Assembly (NCBI GenBank): GCA_002746975.1
Contig: NVXE01000003.1
Location: forward strand, 147,321-211,320
DNA from: Bacteroidota bacterium
GTDB taxonomy: Bacteria; Bacteroidota; Bacteroidia; Flavobacteriales_D; Sanyastnellaceae
Reading direction: 5' to 3'
DNA: 64,000 bases
The translations under genes and the position numbers were made by a program. Shown piece after piece: positions 46,303 to 56,341 of this stretch. Within the stretch, counting starts at the first letter, position 1, and every line of letters starts with the position of its first letter. The notes below the pieces were generated by a model, which was given only the letters and a program-made list of their open reading frames with translations, searched no databases and was not told where the DNA came from.

Positions 46303-46856
46303 TTTTCTTAAAGTTGAGTTAAAGAATAGAGAACAAGAGATATTAAAAATAATAAAACAATAAGTCACGAACAGCTAACAAAGTGTAAAAATAATAGCCG
46401 AAATAGTAGTAAATAGAAATTTCCACTTCCAAAATCGGCTACTATTCTTATACAAATAGTTACCAACTAAAAGAACTCTACGAAAAATTTAAAAGTGCAA
46501 TTGAAAATTTAGACAATCTTGAAATTAAACCAAAGAAAAAAGAATTGCTTCTGGGTTAACTATCGTACATTAGTTTGGAAATGAAAAACTTACCTCGCCA
46601 GATTACAATTCTGAGTCTTCTGATATTTGTTTTATTTAGCTCGACAATGTTAGGCCAAAGAATTTTGGGAAGACCATAAGGAATAACAGTATGTTTTATT
46701 AAGACTAGGCTGTTAGAGTTTTATCCTTGTATTTTATAAACAATAGATTGCTATTTCAAATGCCTTTTGTACATTGGTCAAGAGGTAGTCGAAAGCGGTT
46801 TCGCAATTGCCTACTCCCACTAGGTTAGATTACACTTTTCAAAAACACACACAACG
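46303..46856 (+). other. Gap with decayed coding fragments
   Basis: No complete gene is seen. A frame open from about 46413 to a stop at 46559 reads TNSYQLKELYEKFKSAIENL and on to KKKELLLG; it looks like the C-terminus of some helical protein whose start is lost. A signal-peptide-like stub follows at 46581-46679. The last 170 bases contain nothing I can assign but must hold the promoter of the porin operon. Confidence 0.5.
46581..46679 (+). pseudogene. Truncated secreted-protein stub
   Basis: A 32-codon frame begins MKNLPRQITILSLLIFVLFS and stops soon after STMLGQ. It is a complete signal peptide with cleavage-like end and almost no mature protein, so it is probably the remains of a disrupted gene at the right edge of the accessory region. 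Confidence 0.3.
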
Positions 46857-47909
46857 ATGTATAAATATTTATTATTTACAACAGGGATTATTAGTTGCTT
46901 TTTGACAGAGATTAATGCTCAGGAGTTAAGTAAAAACTTTGGAGACCTAGCTTCGTTTACAGAAATACACGCTTATGTTGCTGTAGATATTTCGAAGCGA
47001 CAGGGGTTAAATTCTGAATTTGATCCACATGAGTTATATCTAAACGCAAGCTCAAGAATTTCTCAAAACATTAAAGCAGTAGCAGAATTTGAAATTGAGC
47101 ACGGAGGTCAGTTGTTGAAGATGACAAAGTTGTTTTCTGAATGGAATTTAGATGAAAAATTCAATCTTAAAGTAGGACTTGACTTTGCACCCTTTTCTGT
47201 GCAAGATCAAGTGTACTATTCTCCACTTAGGCTGAGGAAATTCTCTAGTCACGCGACCTCTACAAGAGAAATATTACCTACTGCGTGGCGTGAAACAGGG
47301 CTTTTTGTGTTTGGGACTTTTGGTGATCAACAGAAAATCCATCTTAAATATGATGTGGGTGTATTTAATGGACTAGGAAGTGAGGCGTTTAATAATGTCC
47401 GCGACGCAAAACAGTCGTTAGATAACAATAACAACAAGATGATAGCAGGGCGTGTTTCCTTAAACTATTCAAAACACCTACAAGTAGGAGCTTCATACAG
47501 CATGGGTAAGTATGATGATTTAGATCAACTAGACTTAAAAATGTGGGCATCTCATATTATTATACAGAAGAATAAATTTGACCTTATAGGAGAGTATATT
47601 TCAAGCCAGACCACTGATTCTGTACGAACGAAAACTAAGTCAGGTGGTTATGTGATGATGGGATATCGATTTTTTGAAAACTTGTTGAGTGATAAAATCA
47701 ATTATATAGAACCAATAATTCGGTTACAAATCATGGAGTCAGATTTGAACGTTCAGGATGCAAATGACTTTATAGGATATGCTTTTGGGTTTAATTATTC
47801 TCCTGCGGAACATTATAAATTTGTACTTGAGTATGAAGTTTTAAAGGAACGGTTTGGACAACAAATTGATAATAATTTGGTCTCATTAGAAATGGTAATA
47901 GACTTTTGA
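46857..47909 (+). CDS. Outer-membrane porin-like protein
   Basis: The 350-aa protein has a signal peptide (about 1-21, ending INAQ). Alternating barrel strands follow throughout (IKAVAEFEIEHGGQ, NLKVGLDFAPFSV, LQVGASYSMGKYDD, YKFVLEYEVLKERFG), and it ends in VIDF with a C-terminal Phe. The layout recalls phosphate-selective porin O/P-type 16-strand barrels of Bacteroidota. Its stop overlaps the start of the next gene (TGATG), so it heads a three-gene operon with a sensor kinase. Confidence 0.75.
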   Translation: MYKYLLFTTGIISCFLTEINAQELSKNFGDLASFTEIHAYVAVDISKRQGLNSEFDPHELYLNASSRISQNIKAVAEFEIEHGGQLLKMTKLFSEWNLDEKFNLKVGLDFAPFSVQDQVYYSPLRLRKFSSHATSTREILPTAWRETGLFVFGTFGDQQKIHLKYDVGVFNGLGSEAFNNVRDAKQSLDNNNNKMIAGRVSLNYSKHLQVGASYSMGKYDDLDQLDLKMWASHIIIQKNKFDLIGEYISSQTTDSVRTKTKSGGYVMMGYRFFENLLSDKINYIEPIIRLQIMESDLNVQDANDFIGYAFGFNYSPAEHYKFVLEYEVLKERFGQQIDNNLVSLEMVIDF

Positions 47910-48490
47910 TGCGACTAATATTAAGCCATAGAATACTGTTTTTGTGTATTTTTATGTGCAATTCGATTAGTGTTTTTTCTCAACTTAGAAGTGAGTTAAA
48001 GGTTGCTCCGGATAAGGTGTTTTCTGCTATGATTAAATATGCGGAAAAGGAAGATTCTGTTAATCTCATCAAGTCGATGAAGCACATAGACCCATTGCTT
48101 ATTAGATTTCAACAACAATACGACCGTGATTTTAAATTAATAATTAAAGAAGATTTAAAAGAGGGTAGCTCATCCGATGTTTTAATCGTTATTAACGATT
48201 TAATTTACACAGATATTATCGATATCCTTAATGGAGTGAAAAATGGTGAAATTGAAACAAATAAGGGGGTTTGGATAAAAATAGCTTACAAAGATTACGT
48301 TCTGATTTCACCCTATGTCGTTTCTGTTGACAACGGATTTGAGCAAGACAGGTTGTTGAAGAATAACTTTCATAAGCTGATGTCCATTCATAGTAGCGAG
48401 AGTGGGTATCTATCAAACGGTGAAAACAGTAATATAAATAGTGATTTATTGACCATTATGATAGAGTTGCTCAGAAAATGCATGTCTTGA
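47909..48490 (+). CDS. Secreted protein of unknown function, partner of the sensor kinase
   Basis: The 193-aa protein has a signal peptide (about 1-24, ending VFSQ). A periplasmic domain follows with DRDFKLIIKEDLKE, SDVLIVINDLIYTD and KIAYKDYVLISPYV. The pattern and place recall YfiR-like periplasmic inputs for membrane kinases or cyclases, but the similarity is not firm. The ATG at 47909 overlaps the porin stop; a TTG one codon earlier is less likely. The kinase gene starts 13 bp before its stop. Confidence 0.6.
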   Translation: MRLILSHRILFLCIFMCNSISVFSQLRSELKVAPDKVFSAMIKYAEKEDSVNLIKSMKHIDPLLIRFQQQYDRDFKLIIKEDLKEGSSSDVLIVINDLIYTDIIDILNGVKNGEIETNKGVWIKIAYKDYVLISPYVVSVDNGFEQDRLLKNNFHKLMSIHSSESGYLSNGENSNINSDLLTIMIELLRKCMS

Positions 48491-50364
48491 AAAGCTTGAG
48501 CATAAGGTATAAGATGATGATCCCCATCCTCTTGATTTTGGTAGTGCTAGGTAGCGTTTTGGTTTTCGTATTTCAGTATAAAACACTGTGGCTAGTAAAT
48601 GAGCAGCTTAGACTTAAGGGAGAGACTACATTAAACGCTCTAATAAGTTCAGGACGTGAAGGAGTAGTAAACGAGAACCTTTTCGGTTCTTTAGATAGGC
48701 TAGTTATTAACAGCTTACACGATAGAGAGATAGAAAGCTTAGTTATAATGGATAAGAACATGTCCGTATTAGCAAGCAGTATTAATACAAAAAACTGGAA
48801 TCCAAGAAATATAATCTCTAAGGATAACCTTAGCATTGTAGATGGTCCTGATGACATAACATTTTCCTCACCAATAGAGCTTGATAGTGGAGATAAGTTA
48901 GAAGATATGGACAATCGAATAGGGTATATTTATTTGGTATTTTCTAAAAAAATTATGCAACAGGAGATAGGTGGAATCACGAAAACAATGACACAAGTGA
49001 TTTTTGTAGCACTATTCCTTACTGCTGTTTTCGTGTTGATGATTACTAATATTCTGATAAAGCCTATTTTGACCTTAACAAATAGTTCAAAGAAGATAGA
49101 GAAAGGCCATTACGATGAGGAGATTCCTGTATCAGGACATGATGAGATAGGCGAGCTTTCACGAGCGTTTGAGGTCATGCGCCAACAGATAAATGTAAAA
49201 ATGATTGAAACCACTCGTGCTAAAGAAGAAGCGGTTCAACTTGCGAAGTTTAGAGAAACGTTTTTGGCCAATATGAGTCATGAAATAAGGACTCCTATGA
49301 ATGGGGTTATAGGGATTATTGAATTGCTCACGCTCAACACCAAACTAGATGCAACACAAAAAGAGTATGTGGAGATAATCAAGAATTCGTCTCATGATTT
49401 ATTGGCTATACTTAACGACATATTAGATTTATCTAAGTTGGAGGCTGGGGAAATGAATATTGCACCGAAAATATTTAATTATAAATCTTTAATTCATAAA
49501 GTAAAAAGCTTATTTATCGGTAAGGCGGATGAAAAAGGATTGAAAATTACTTCCGAATACGGTAATGATTTTCCAGAGTATGTATTAGCGGATAGCAATA
49601 GAATTACTCAGATTCTTTCTAATTTTGTGAGCAATGCGATTAAGTTTACAGATACGGGGTCAGTGAACATATCAAGTACTTGGAAGCAGAAAGAGTTAGG
49701 GAAAATCATTATTAGAATTGAAGTGATTGACACTGGAGTGGGTATAGATGAAAAGGGGCAGAAAGTTGCTTTTGAAGAGTTTAAGCAACTAGACGAAGGG
49801 TCTACTAAAGCTTTCAAGGGAACTGGTTTGGGACTAGCGATTTGCTCTAAACTGACAAATTTAATGGGAGGTGAAATAGGAGTGGATAGTGAAAAGGGTA
49901 AGGGAAGTACTTTTTGGTTCACTTTCGAATCAGATGAAATAGAGGCGGGCTCTTTCAAAGATTCCCAGTCGAACAAATCTAAGGAGGTGATGGAGTCTTT
50001 TGATGCCAATGTTCTATTAGTTGACGATGAAAAGATCAATATAATAGTTGCAAAATTGATGCTTGAAGGAATGGGCTGTAAAGTGACGACTGCAGAGAAT
50101 GGTTTGGAAGCGGTAAATAAATATGAAGACGGAAAATTCGATGTTATTTTAATGGATATGCAAATGCCGGTGATGGATGGCATAGAAGCTACTAATAATA
50201 TTAAAGAATCGTTTAATAATGTACCACCCATTATAGGTCTCAGTGCTAATGCAATGGTAGGAGATGCAGAAAAGTTTATTGCTCAAGGTCTTGATGATTA
50301 TTTAAGTAAGCCGACAACAATAGCTGCTCTTAAGGAAAAATTAAACCTTTACTGTAGGAGTTAA
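48478..50364 (+). CDS. Hybrid sensor histidine kinase/response regulator
   Basis: The 628-aa protein has two membrane helices (about 11-33 and 171-195) enclosing a 135-residue periplasmic sensor. HAMP (195-250) and HisKA with the phospho-accepting H268 in NMSHEIRTPMNG follow. HATPase_c has N386, DTGVGI and GTGLGLAI. A REC domain has the phospho-acceptor D560 (LMDMQMP). It belongs to the ArcB/BarA-like hybrid group, with no HPt domain on the protein. The porin and secreted protein upstream are probably its input or target (inference). Confidence 0.93.
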   Translation: MHVLKSLSIRYKMMIPILLILVVLGSVLVFVFQYKTLWLVNEQLRLKGETTLNALISSGREGVVNENLFGSLDRLVINSLHDREIESLVIMDKNMSVLASSINTKNWNPRNIISKDNLSIVDGPDDITFSSPIELDSGDKLEDMDNRIGYIYLVFSKKIMQQEIGGITKTMTQVIFVALFLTAVFVLMITNILIKPILTLTNSSKKIEKGHYDEEIPVSGHDEIGELSRAFEVMRQQINVKMIETTRAKEEAVQLAKFRETFLANMSHEIRTPMNGVIGIIELLTLNTKLDATQKEYVEIIKNSSHDLLAILNDILDLSKLEAGEMNIAPKIFNYKSLIHKVKSLFIGKADEKGLKITSEYGNDFPEYVLADSNRITQILSNFVSNAIKFTDTGSVNISSTWKQKELGKIIIRIEVIDTGVGIDEKGQKVAFEEFKQLDEGSTKAFKGTGLGLAICSKLTNLMGGEIGVDSEKGKGSTFWFTFESDEIEAGSFKDSQSNKSKEVMESFDANVLLVDDEKINIIVAKLMLEGMGCKVTTAENGLEAVNKYEDGKFDVILMDMQMPVMDGIEATNNIKESFNNVPPIIGLSANAMVGDAEKFIAQGLDDYLSKPTTIAALKEKLNLYCRS

Positions 50365-50394
50365 TTATTGATACTGAACACAAGATTTCTTTTT

Positions 50395-51213
50395 ATGAAG
50401 AAGATTAAAATTCCAGATGCGCCAAATTCTATTCAAAAGGGGGTGCCTCTAAAGAACTTACTGGGTGAAGAGGCTGTAGTTCAATTAGGGAAGAATATAA
50501 GGTGCGTATATCCTGAGTTTGAGAGTTCTGCGTTTGTAAAGGCAAGTCTTGAGGATATTGAGCCTTTAGGGATAATGGATAGGGGTAGACATATCGCCAT
50601 AAAAATGCGAGACTATCTTCCGAAAAACTATTCTGATGCTATAGCGATTCTTTTAAAATCGTTAACACCTCCTCTTGAAAAAACGGAGGATAACGGACTA
50701 GCAGGGTTATTTTATATGCCACATAATAGCTTTGTATCTGAGTTTGGACTGGATGATTTCGAAACTTCGATTAAAGCGCAATATGAATTAACGAAGCGTT
50801 TTACGTGCGAGTACCCCATTCGCCCTTTCATTAAAAAATATGAGAAGAGAACTATGGAAACACTGTATTCTTGGATGTACGATGAGGATCCTCATGTTCG
50901 AAGACTTTGCTCTGAAGGCACAAGACCTAGGCTTCCATGGTCCACTAAGATAGATGCGTTCGTAAAAGACCCTACGCCCTCAATTCAAATATTGGAACAC
51001 CTAAAAAACGACCCCGATTTGTATGTTAGGAGAAGCGTAGCAAATCATGTGGGAGATATAGCGAAGGATCACCTAGACCTAGCTTTAGACCTGTGCGAAA
51101 ACTGGCTCGATGGAGCTTCTGCCGAATTAAAATGGGTGATTCGTCATGCTGTTAGAAACCCGATCAAAAAAGGGAATGAAAGAGCAGTAGAACTAAGATT
51201 TAAAGCCAAGTAG
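50395..51213 (+). CDS. DNA alkylation repair protein (AlkC/AlkD-like HEAT glycosylase)
   Basis: The 272-aa protein (ATG at 50395; a TTG at 50368 would add nine residues) is built of HEAT-like helical repeats. It contains EGTRPRLPW, RRLCSEG and LYVRRSVANHVGDIAKDH, motifs of the AlkC/AlkD family that removes N3- and N7-alkylated bases without flipping them. The opening (KNLLGEEAVVQLGKNI, FVKASLEDIEPL) fits the AlkC branch. It lies 30 bp after the hybrid kinase gene and converges on the next gene with no gap. Confidence 0.82.
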   Translation: MKKIKIPDAPNSIQKGVPLKNLLGEEAVVQLGKNIRCVYPEFESSAFVKASLEDIEPLGIMDRGRHIAIKMRDYLPKNYSDAIAILLKSLTPPLEKTEDNGLAGLFYMPHNSFVSEFGLDDFETSIKAQYELTKRFTCEYPIRPFIKKYEKRTMETLYSWMYDEDPHVRRLCSEGTRPRLPWSTKIDAFVKDPTPSIQILEHLKNDPDLYVRRSVANHVGDIAKDHLDLALDLCENWLDGASAELKWVIRHAVRNPIKKGNERAVELRFKAK

Positions 51214-52668
51214 CTATTTAATTAGCTTGAACGACATCGATTTAGTTCCGTTATTAACATGCAAGATTCGCGAGATTTCTTTATTGCGCCCATTAAACCC
51301 CTTACTGATAGACATATTCTCATAAAACTCGCCTGAATCTAGCATTCTACCATTTAAATCGAATAAAGTAAAGGAAGTATGCTCGCTAATAGAAGATGTT
51401 ATAAGCCATTCAGAAGGGGTTGAGGATAAAGTCCAAACCTCATTTCCTTCATCTAAACGCTCAATATTAGAAGTCCCAGAAATCACGCCCTTCAAGTAGT
51501 GAGTAGTTCCCGAAGCAGTGTTCTTGTAAACTAAGTGGATGAATTCTCCGTCATATACAACAGAGGGGTTTCTGTTATGACCACTTAACTCCTCCGTAAC
51601 ATTAAAGATAGAGTTCGATAGCGCGCTGGGGCCTATATCTGAGACGGAAACCATTACATCGTATCCGCTTGAATTACGCTCCCAAGCTGCTACTAGCCAG
51701 TCTCCACTTGCTGAAAGAGAGGGGTGGTTTTCTGTTGAGTTGTTTAGGGGGTCGATGCGTGCCGATTCAATTAACGTAAATGTCGAGAGGTCAACAGAAG
51801 ACCAATAAACCCTACTTCCGTCGGGAGCATTCATAAAGGCAGAAACTAAAGTACCGTCGCTTAGGATGGCCGAAGACGCTCCCGAAGCAGGGCAGCTACT
51901 GATATACCAATCTGCTGGGTCGATGTCGATAGCTTCGCCCCAATTGACTCCATCTGGGGACTTGAGAAGCCAAAAGTCGCGAATGTTCGAGTTGTTATTT
52001 CTCACTACGTCATAGAAAATGCCGTCATAGAAAAAGGGGTTCGAAGGACAACACTCGCAAACAGGCTGACCTGCTGTCGCGATTCCCGCGTTTAGGGCGG
52101 GCTCGAATGAGTCCGTGTCGGAATTAAAAAGGTGGACTCCTTCGTAGGTCGGAGTGGTCCTCCATTTGAGGGCAGCCCAAGGTTGAGAATTCCCGTCGAA
52201 TGCTATGTTAGGCATGAAATGATCTTCTGTCGCAAGGGGAGCTAGAGGGTACGGAATTCCCCAAGTTAGGCCGCTATCTTCGGAAATAACTACGTATGCA
52301 CCAGTATCCCACTGGCCGGAAATTTGATAGCTGACAGCCACACGATTCCCGGAAACGGCTATACGAGGGCCTTCGGACTCACTTAAGTAGATATTAGTTT
52401 CTTCTGTAACTTGTATGGGAGCTCCGAAAGAGAGACCATCCCAAATAGATAAATATAGCCCCGCATTATTCCCGGACTTTCCATGTAAAACCATAGGATT
52501 ACCAGATGAGTTCAAAACTATACGAGAACATTTATTCCCGAAGTCTTGGGTAGAAACTTCAATTACACTATCCCAAACAATACTAGGTTGAGCATGATTT
52601 GTTCTCGGAACAAAACTCATAAAACACACACAAAAAGTGAGTATAAAAAACGCAGGTAAATCTTTCAT
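51214..52668 (-). CDS. Secreted sialidase-like (BNR-repeat) protein with T9SS-like tail
   Basis: The 484-aa protein has a signal peptide (about 1-26, ending NHAQ). A six-bladed propeller follows with Asp-box-like turns (SEDSGLTWGIP, SPDGVNWGEA). The last 65 residues resemble a T9SS sorting domain (FTLFDLNGRMLDSGEF ... MSFKLIK). The Asp boxes recall exo-sialidases, but the catalytic Arg triad and Tyr cannot be assigned by eye, so enzymatic activity is uncertain. It is divergent from the fatty-acid hydroxylase gene. Confidence 0.7.
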   Translation of the reverse strand: MKDLPAFFILTFCVCFMSFVPRTNHAQPSIVWDSVIEVSTQDFGNKCSRIVLNSSGNPMVLHGKSGNNAGLYLSIWDGLSFGAPIQVTEETNIYLSESEGPRIAVSGNRVAVSYQISGQWDTGAYVVISEDSGLTWGIPYPLAPLATEDHFMPNIAFDGNSQPWAALKWRTTPTYEGVHLFNSDTDSFEPALNAGIATAGQPVCECCPSNPFFYDGIFYDVVRNNNSNIRDFWLLKSPDGVNWGEAIDIDPADWYISSCPASGASSAILSDGTLVSAFMNAPDGSRVYWSSVDLSTFTLIESARIDPLNNSTENHPSLSASGDWLVAAWERNSSGYDVMVSVSDIGPSALSNSIFNVTEELSGHNRNPSVVYDGEFIHLVYKNTASGTTHYLKGVISGTSNIERLDEGNEVWTLSSTPSEWLITSSISEHTSFTLFDLNGRMLDSGEFYENMSISKGFNGRNKEISRILHVNNGTKSMSFKLIK

Positions 52669-52696
52669 GTTTGTAATTTACAGTAAATTAGCCCTT

Positions 52697-53521
52697 ATGG
52701 AAGAAATGATTTCGTTTTTTGATGATTTACAATCATGGCAAAAGCTTTTCTGGATTGTAGTTTGTCTTTCTGCAGCGTTGGGTGTTGAGAATATTAAGCC
52801 ACTATTTAAGGGAGGGTTCAGATCTTGGAAACACACTAAAACGAACTTGGTTTTTTTAGCGACTCTTATTCTAATAAATGTGATTTTTGGGATGATTACT
52901 GTCGGACTTTTTCAGTGGATTGATGAAACAGGATGGGGTTTGATTAATACGATAGAACTCCCTCTCGCGGCCGAGTTGTTTCTGACAATTCTAGCTTTTG
53001 ATTTCATTGCTCAATATGTGGCTCACATTACAGTTCACAGAGTAAAGTTTCTTTGGAGAATACATTTGGTACACCACAGTGACACTCATGTAGATGCTAC
53101 TACAGGCACGAGGCTTCACCCATTAGATTTTATTTCACGAGAATCTTTCGCTGTCCTAGCGGTTTTTATTACAGGCGCTCCGTTCGCCTTTTACATGTTA
53201 TATAGAATCCTCACAATCGCATTTACATACTTTAACCACTCGAATGTTAGTCTCCCTTTAAAATTAGACAAGGCCATAAGCTGGGTCATTATTTCGCCTA
53301 ACACACACAAGTTCCACCATCACTTTGAAGAGCCTTGGACAGATAGAAATTTCGGTAACATATTCTCTATTTGGGACAGGATTTTCGGGACGTTTGCATA
53401 CGGTGATGTAAACAAAATTAAGTATGGGTTAGATGTGACGGATGATTCGAAGTCAGATGATTTGGCATACCAAATGATGCTTCCAATAAGGAATAACGGC
53501 CGAGTAAAAATTAATAATTAA
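52697..53521 (+). CDS. Sterol desaturase/fatty-acid hydroxylase family membrane protein
   Basis: The 274-aa protein (ATG at 52697; 52637 would overlap the divergent gene) has about four membrane helices and the three histidine clusters of the diiron family: HITVH, HLVHH and HKFHHHF. Such enzymes hydroxylate or desaturate lipids, such as sterols, fatty acids or carotenoids, using O2. The substrate is unknown. The thioesterase gene follows by 20 bp, hinting at acyl-chain chemistry. Confidence 0.88.
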   Translation: MEEMISFFDDLQSWQKLFWIVVCLSAALGVENIKPLFKGGFRSWKHTKTNLVFLATLILINVIFGMITVGLFQWIDETGWGLINTIELPLAAELFLTILAFDFIAQYVAHITVHRVKFLWRIHLVHHSDTHVDATTGTRLHPLDFISRESFAVLAVFITGAPFAFYMLYRILTIAFTYFNHSNVSLPLKLDKAISWVIISPNTHKFHHHFEEPWTDRNFGNIFSIWDRIFGTFAYGDVNKIKYGLDVTDDSKSDDLAYQMMLPIRNNGRVKINN

Positions 53522-53541
53522 GGAAGTAAAAACTAAGCAAT

Positions 53542-53937
53542 ATGAAATTACTCGCAACGAAAGTTTGTAAGAAACACGACTTAGGAGTTCACAATAATTT
53601 ATTCGGCGGAACCATGCTTAGCTGGGTGGACGAGTCCGCGGTGGCATTTGTTAATGAAGTCTGCCACTGTCCTAACATGGTGACTCTTAAAATGGAAGAA
53701 GTACTTTTTACATCGCCCGTTAAAGAGAACAACCTTATAAAAATCTATGGGGAAATTGTAAGCATAGGAAATAAGAGCATCACCGTTCAGGTAAACGCTA
53801 GAAAATTCAACGTTTATAGTCACGAAGAAGCAGACGTATGTACAACTCGCCTAATTTTTGTTCGACTCGACGATGACGGAACGTCAATACCTATAGCTAA
53901 CCACGTAAAGGAAAAGAACCCAGATAAAGTTGCTTAA
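53542..53937 (+). CDS. Acyl-CoA thioesterase (hotdog fold, YciA-like)
   Basis: The 131-aa protein has the hotdog pattern with NNLFGGTMLSWVDESA (active-site loop and helix), VTLKMEEVLFTSPV and KSITVQVNA. It hydrolyses acyl-CoA to the free acid and CoA in the cytoplasm. It is probably cotranscribed with the hydroxylase gene and converges on the LVIVD-repeat protein gene with a 3-bp gap. Confidence 0.88.
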   Translation: MKLLATKVCKKHDLGVHNNLFGGTMLSWVDESAVAFVNEVCHCPNMVTLKMEEVLFTSPVKENNLIKIYGEIVSIGNKSITVQVNARKFNVYSHEEADVCTTRLIFVRLDDDGTSIPIANHVKEKNPDKVA

Positions 53938-53940
53938 CTC

Positions 53941-56265
53941 TTAACAAGGGCTTCCGAAAACACTCAGGAACTCAAGAACGTCTGCTACTGTAACTGATCC
54001 ATCTCCGTTTACATCAGAGCTACATCCTGACGTGCATCCGAAATCACTTAAAATAAGAAGTAAGTCAGATACAGTAAGAGTACCATCACCGTTAACATCT
54101 GCAGGGCATGTGAGTATTTCGGCTCCACTTACAGTGCCATCGCAATTGTTGTCAAGACCTGCTCCTGTGCCTATAGCACCAGGGTATATCGTATTTGATG
54201 TATCATCACAATCTGTATTGTTTGCTGAATAGCCAAGAGTAATGGGAGCACAAATAGCTACTGCAGGGCCAAATCCGAATCCATCATTATCATTATCTAG
54301 ATATGCAGTGACCGTGTATTGACAAGCACCACTATCTACAGTAGCTGTGGGGTCGAAATTACAAGCTGTAGTATCTGTGCAACCGGGTATAGATGTAGGG
54401 ATACAAAACTGATGTGTGGCAAGAGTACCAAAGGCTGATCCGGCAACGATTTGGGCCAAAACAGTGCCGGTAGCATCCTCTGTTAAGGAGTAAGACCCTT
54501 GAACTCCACCCCACGCCATTCCGTCTCCGTATGCATCGTGAACGCTTAAAGTGTAACATCCGTTTTCTAGACAAGCAGAAGTTGTGTAAAGCGTTTGGGT
54601 TGCAGGATATGGTCCGCCTGAAAGTACGATTATTCCAGTAGCATCTGATATATCCCAAGTCGTTTCACCAGGGTAATTATCTGTAGTTAGTGAGAATGTG
54701 ATATTCGTACAAGGATATGTGCATGAACCATCGTCTAATGTTGCGGAAGGGTTATAGTTAAGGGCTGTTGAGTCAATGCATCCAAGAATATCATTTATAC
54801 AATCAAAGACTGTAACTCCAATAGTTCCTTCACCAGTAGCTCCTGCAGCATCAGTACCTGTAACAGTAATACTGTAAGAGGTTAGTGCACCTTGTGGAAA
54901 TCCAGTAACAGAAATTAAAGTAGTACCGTCAGCTTGTATAGAGCTTGTGTAAGTTGCTCCGATAGGTAACCCAGAGACTGTAAATGACGTTCCCGCCCCT
55001 AGAGATTGTGCATCAACTTGTATGGCTGCAACTTCGTTATAGCAAATAAAATCATTAGCTATGGAAACATTGAAGAAGTTGGGTTTTAGTAAGAATAGAC
55101 CTTGCTCAATATGACTCACAGCGACTACTCCGGACGAGAAGTATGGGTAGTTAGACCAAGACCCGTTAAACAATGCTGCATCGCTCGAAGGGTACACATC
55201 GAAGTATCCCACCTCAGTCATAGTTCCACTAGCGAGATTGTCAAGATTAGTGATGCGCAGTCCTGCTCTGTAATTTGACTGGTAGCATAGATTTCCTTTT
55301 ATGTAAAGGTTGTGATCTATTGCCGGTGTCGTAGAGACGTATGTCCCGACTAGAAAAGGTGCGTTTAGGTCTGATACATCCCAAATAAAGGTTGTAGTAT
55401 TTACCCCTGTATAGTACTCATCGAGCTCATCATTACTCAAAAAGTATCTGTGATCTTCAGTAAGCCAACCTTGGTGTGTATATTGTGAAGAAGCATAAGT
55501 AGTTCTACTTAACTGTATTGCATCTGTAGGAATTGTAACATCAACAATAGTGACGGAGTTCTCATTGCAGGCGAATGCTATTTCACGTCCAACATAAGCT
55601 GCGTCAGGGCCATTGTAATTTACAACTTGCGCATCGTGAGTGTAACCATCTAATGCAAAATCACCCATTATTACTGGAGCAAGAGGGTTTGAAATATCTA
55701 CGATATGAAGTCCGCCACTTGACGTGTTAGTCCCTACTCCATAAGCCCGATTGCTCGCTTCGTTTATAACCACATTATGAGCGTTGCCCCAACCACTGTA
55801 ATGTGCGTCTTCAGTAAATATTACAGGAGGAGATAGTACGTCTCTCAACTTTGTAAGATCGAAAATTTGCATTCCGTGACCACTAGCTTCGGAAACGATA
55901 TAAGCATAATTCCCATCAACTTTAATATCCCTCCAAATAGAACTAGCTCCACTCGCAGGTAAATCACCGACATAAACAGGATTTACGGGATCAGAAATAT
56001 CAACAAACGAAGTACCAGAAGCTCGTCCGATAATAACGTATTCTGTTCCATCGAGAGGATCAGTCCACCCCCAGATGTCATTCATTTCCCCTCCTCCAAT
56101 TTGAGTTCCTGGCATGAAAGATAGGAAATCAACATTTTGGCACGGATAGCCAGCTGCAGAGCCGTTAACACAAGGGGTTTGGCCTAAGGCTAGAGAAGAA
56201 AATAAGATGCTTAGAGCAAATGCCCCTGTGAAAGCGAGGGGAGAGAAAGTGTTGAAAAACTTCAT
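53941..56265 (-). CDS. Secreted LVIVD-repeat ('choice-of-anchor B') protein with dockerin-like tail
   Basis: With the start at 56265 (774 aa) a clear signal peptide leads the protein (ending LALGQ). The first 400 residues repeat 'V-D-I-S-[D/N]-P' units (FVDISDPVNPVYVGDL, HIVDISNPLAPVIMGDF, FIWDVSDLNAPFLVGTY), the LVIVD propeller. Then come 'GC-DSTALNYNP-DDGSC' modules, a MopE-like metal-binding unit (DNDNDGFGFG, NNCDG), and a C-terminal pair of EF-hand-like loops (DVNGDGTLTVSDLLLIL, DVNGDGSVTVADVLEFL) ending in Cys. A 36-residue upstream extension is unlikely. Confidence 0.85.
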   Translation of the reverse strand: MKFFNTFSPLAFTGAFALSILFSSLALGQTPCVNGSAAGYPCQNVDFLSFMPGTQIGGGEMNDIWGWTDPLDGTEYVIIGRASGTSFVDISDPVNPVYVGDLPASGASSIWRDIKVDGNYAYIVSEASGHGMQIFDLTKLRDVLSPPVIFTEDAHYSGWGNAHNVVINEASNRAYGVGTNTSSGGLHIVDISNPLAPVIMGDFALDGYTHDAQVVNYNGPDAAYVGREIAFACNENSVTIVDVTIPTDAIQLSRTTYASSQYTHQGWLTEDHRYFLSNDELDEYYTGVNTTTFIWDVSDLNAPFLVGTYVSTTPAIDHNLYIKGNLCYQSNYRAGLRITNLDNLASGTMTEVGYFDVYPSSDAALFNGSWSNYPYFSSGVVAVSHIEQGLFLLKPNFFNVSIANDFICYNEVAAIQVDAQSLGAGTSFTVSGLPIGATYTSSIQADGTTLISVTGFPQGALTSYSITVTGTDAAGATGEGTIGVTVFDCINDILGCIDSTALNYNPSATLDDGSCTYPCTNITFSLTTDNYPGETTWDISDATGIIVLSGGPYPATQTLYTTSACLENGCYTLSVHDAYGDGMAWGGVQGSYSLTEDATGTVLAQIVAGSAFGTLATHQFCIPTSIPGCTDTTACNFDPTATVDSGACQYTVTAYLDNDNDGFGFGPAVAICAPITLGYSANNTDCDDTSNTIYPGAIGTGAGLDNNCDGTVSGAEILTCPADVNGDGTLTVSDLLLILSDFGCTSGCSSDVNGDGSVTVADVLEFLSVFGSPC

Positions 56266-56341
56266 ATTGTCAGAGTTAGTGTCTGAAGAAAGACGTATAG
56301 TATTGAAAACCGTTGCATGAAGATACGGGAGGGAGTGATAT

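Noticed and set aside
49608-50231. A long (207-codon) reverse frame inside the hybrid kinase gene
   Set aside because: It is a codon-bias shadow of a clearly real gene; the translation is low-complexity and Ser/Pro-rich.
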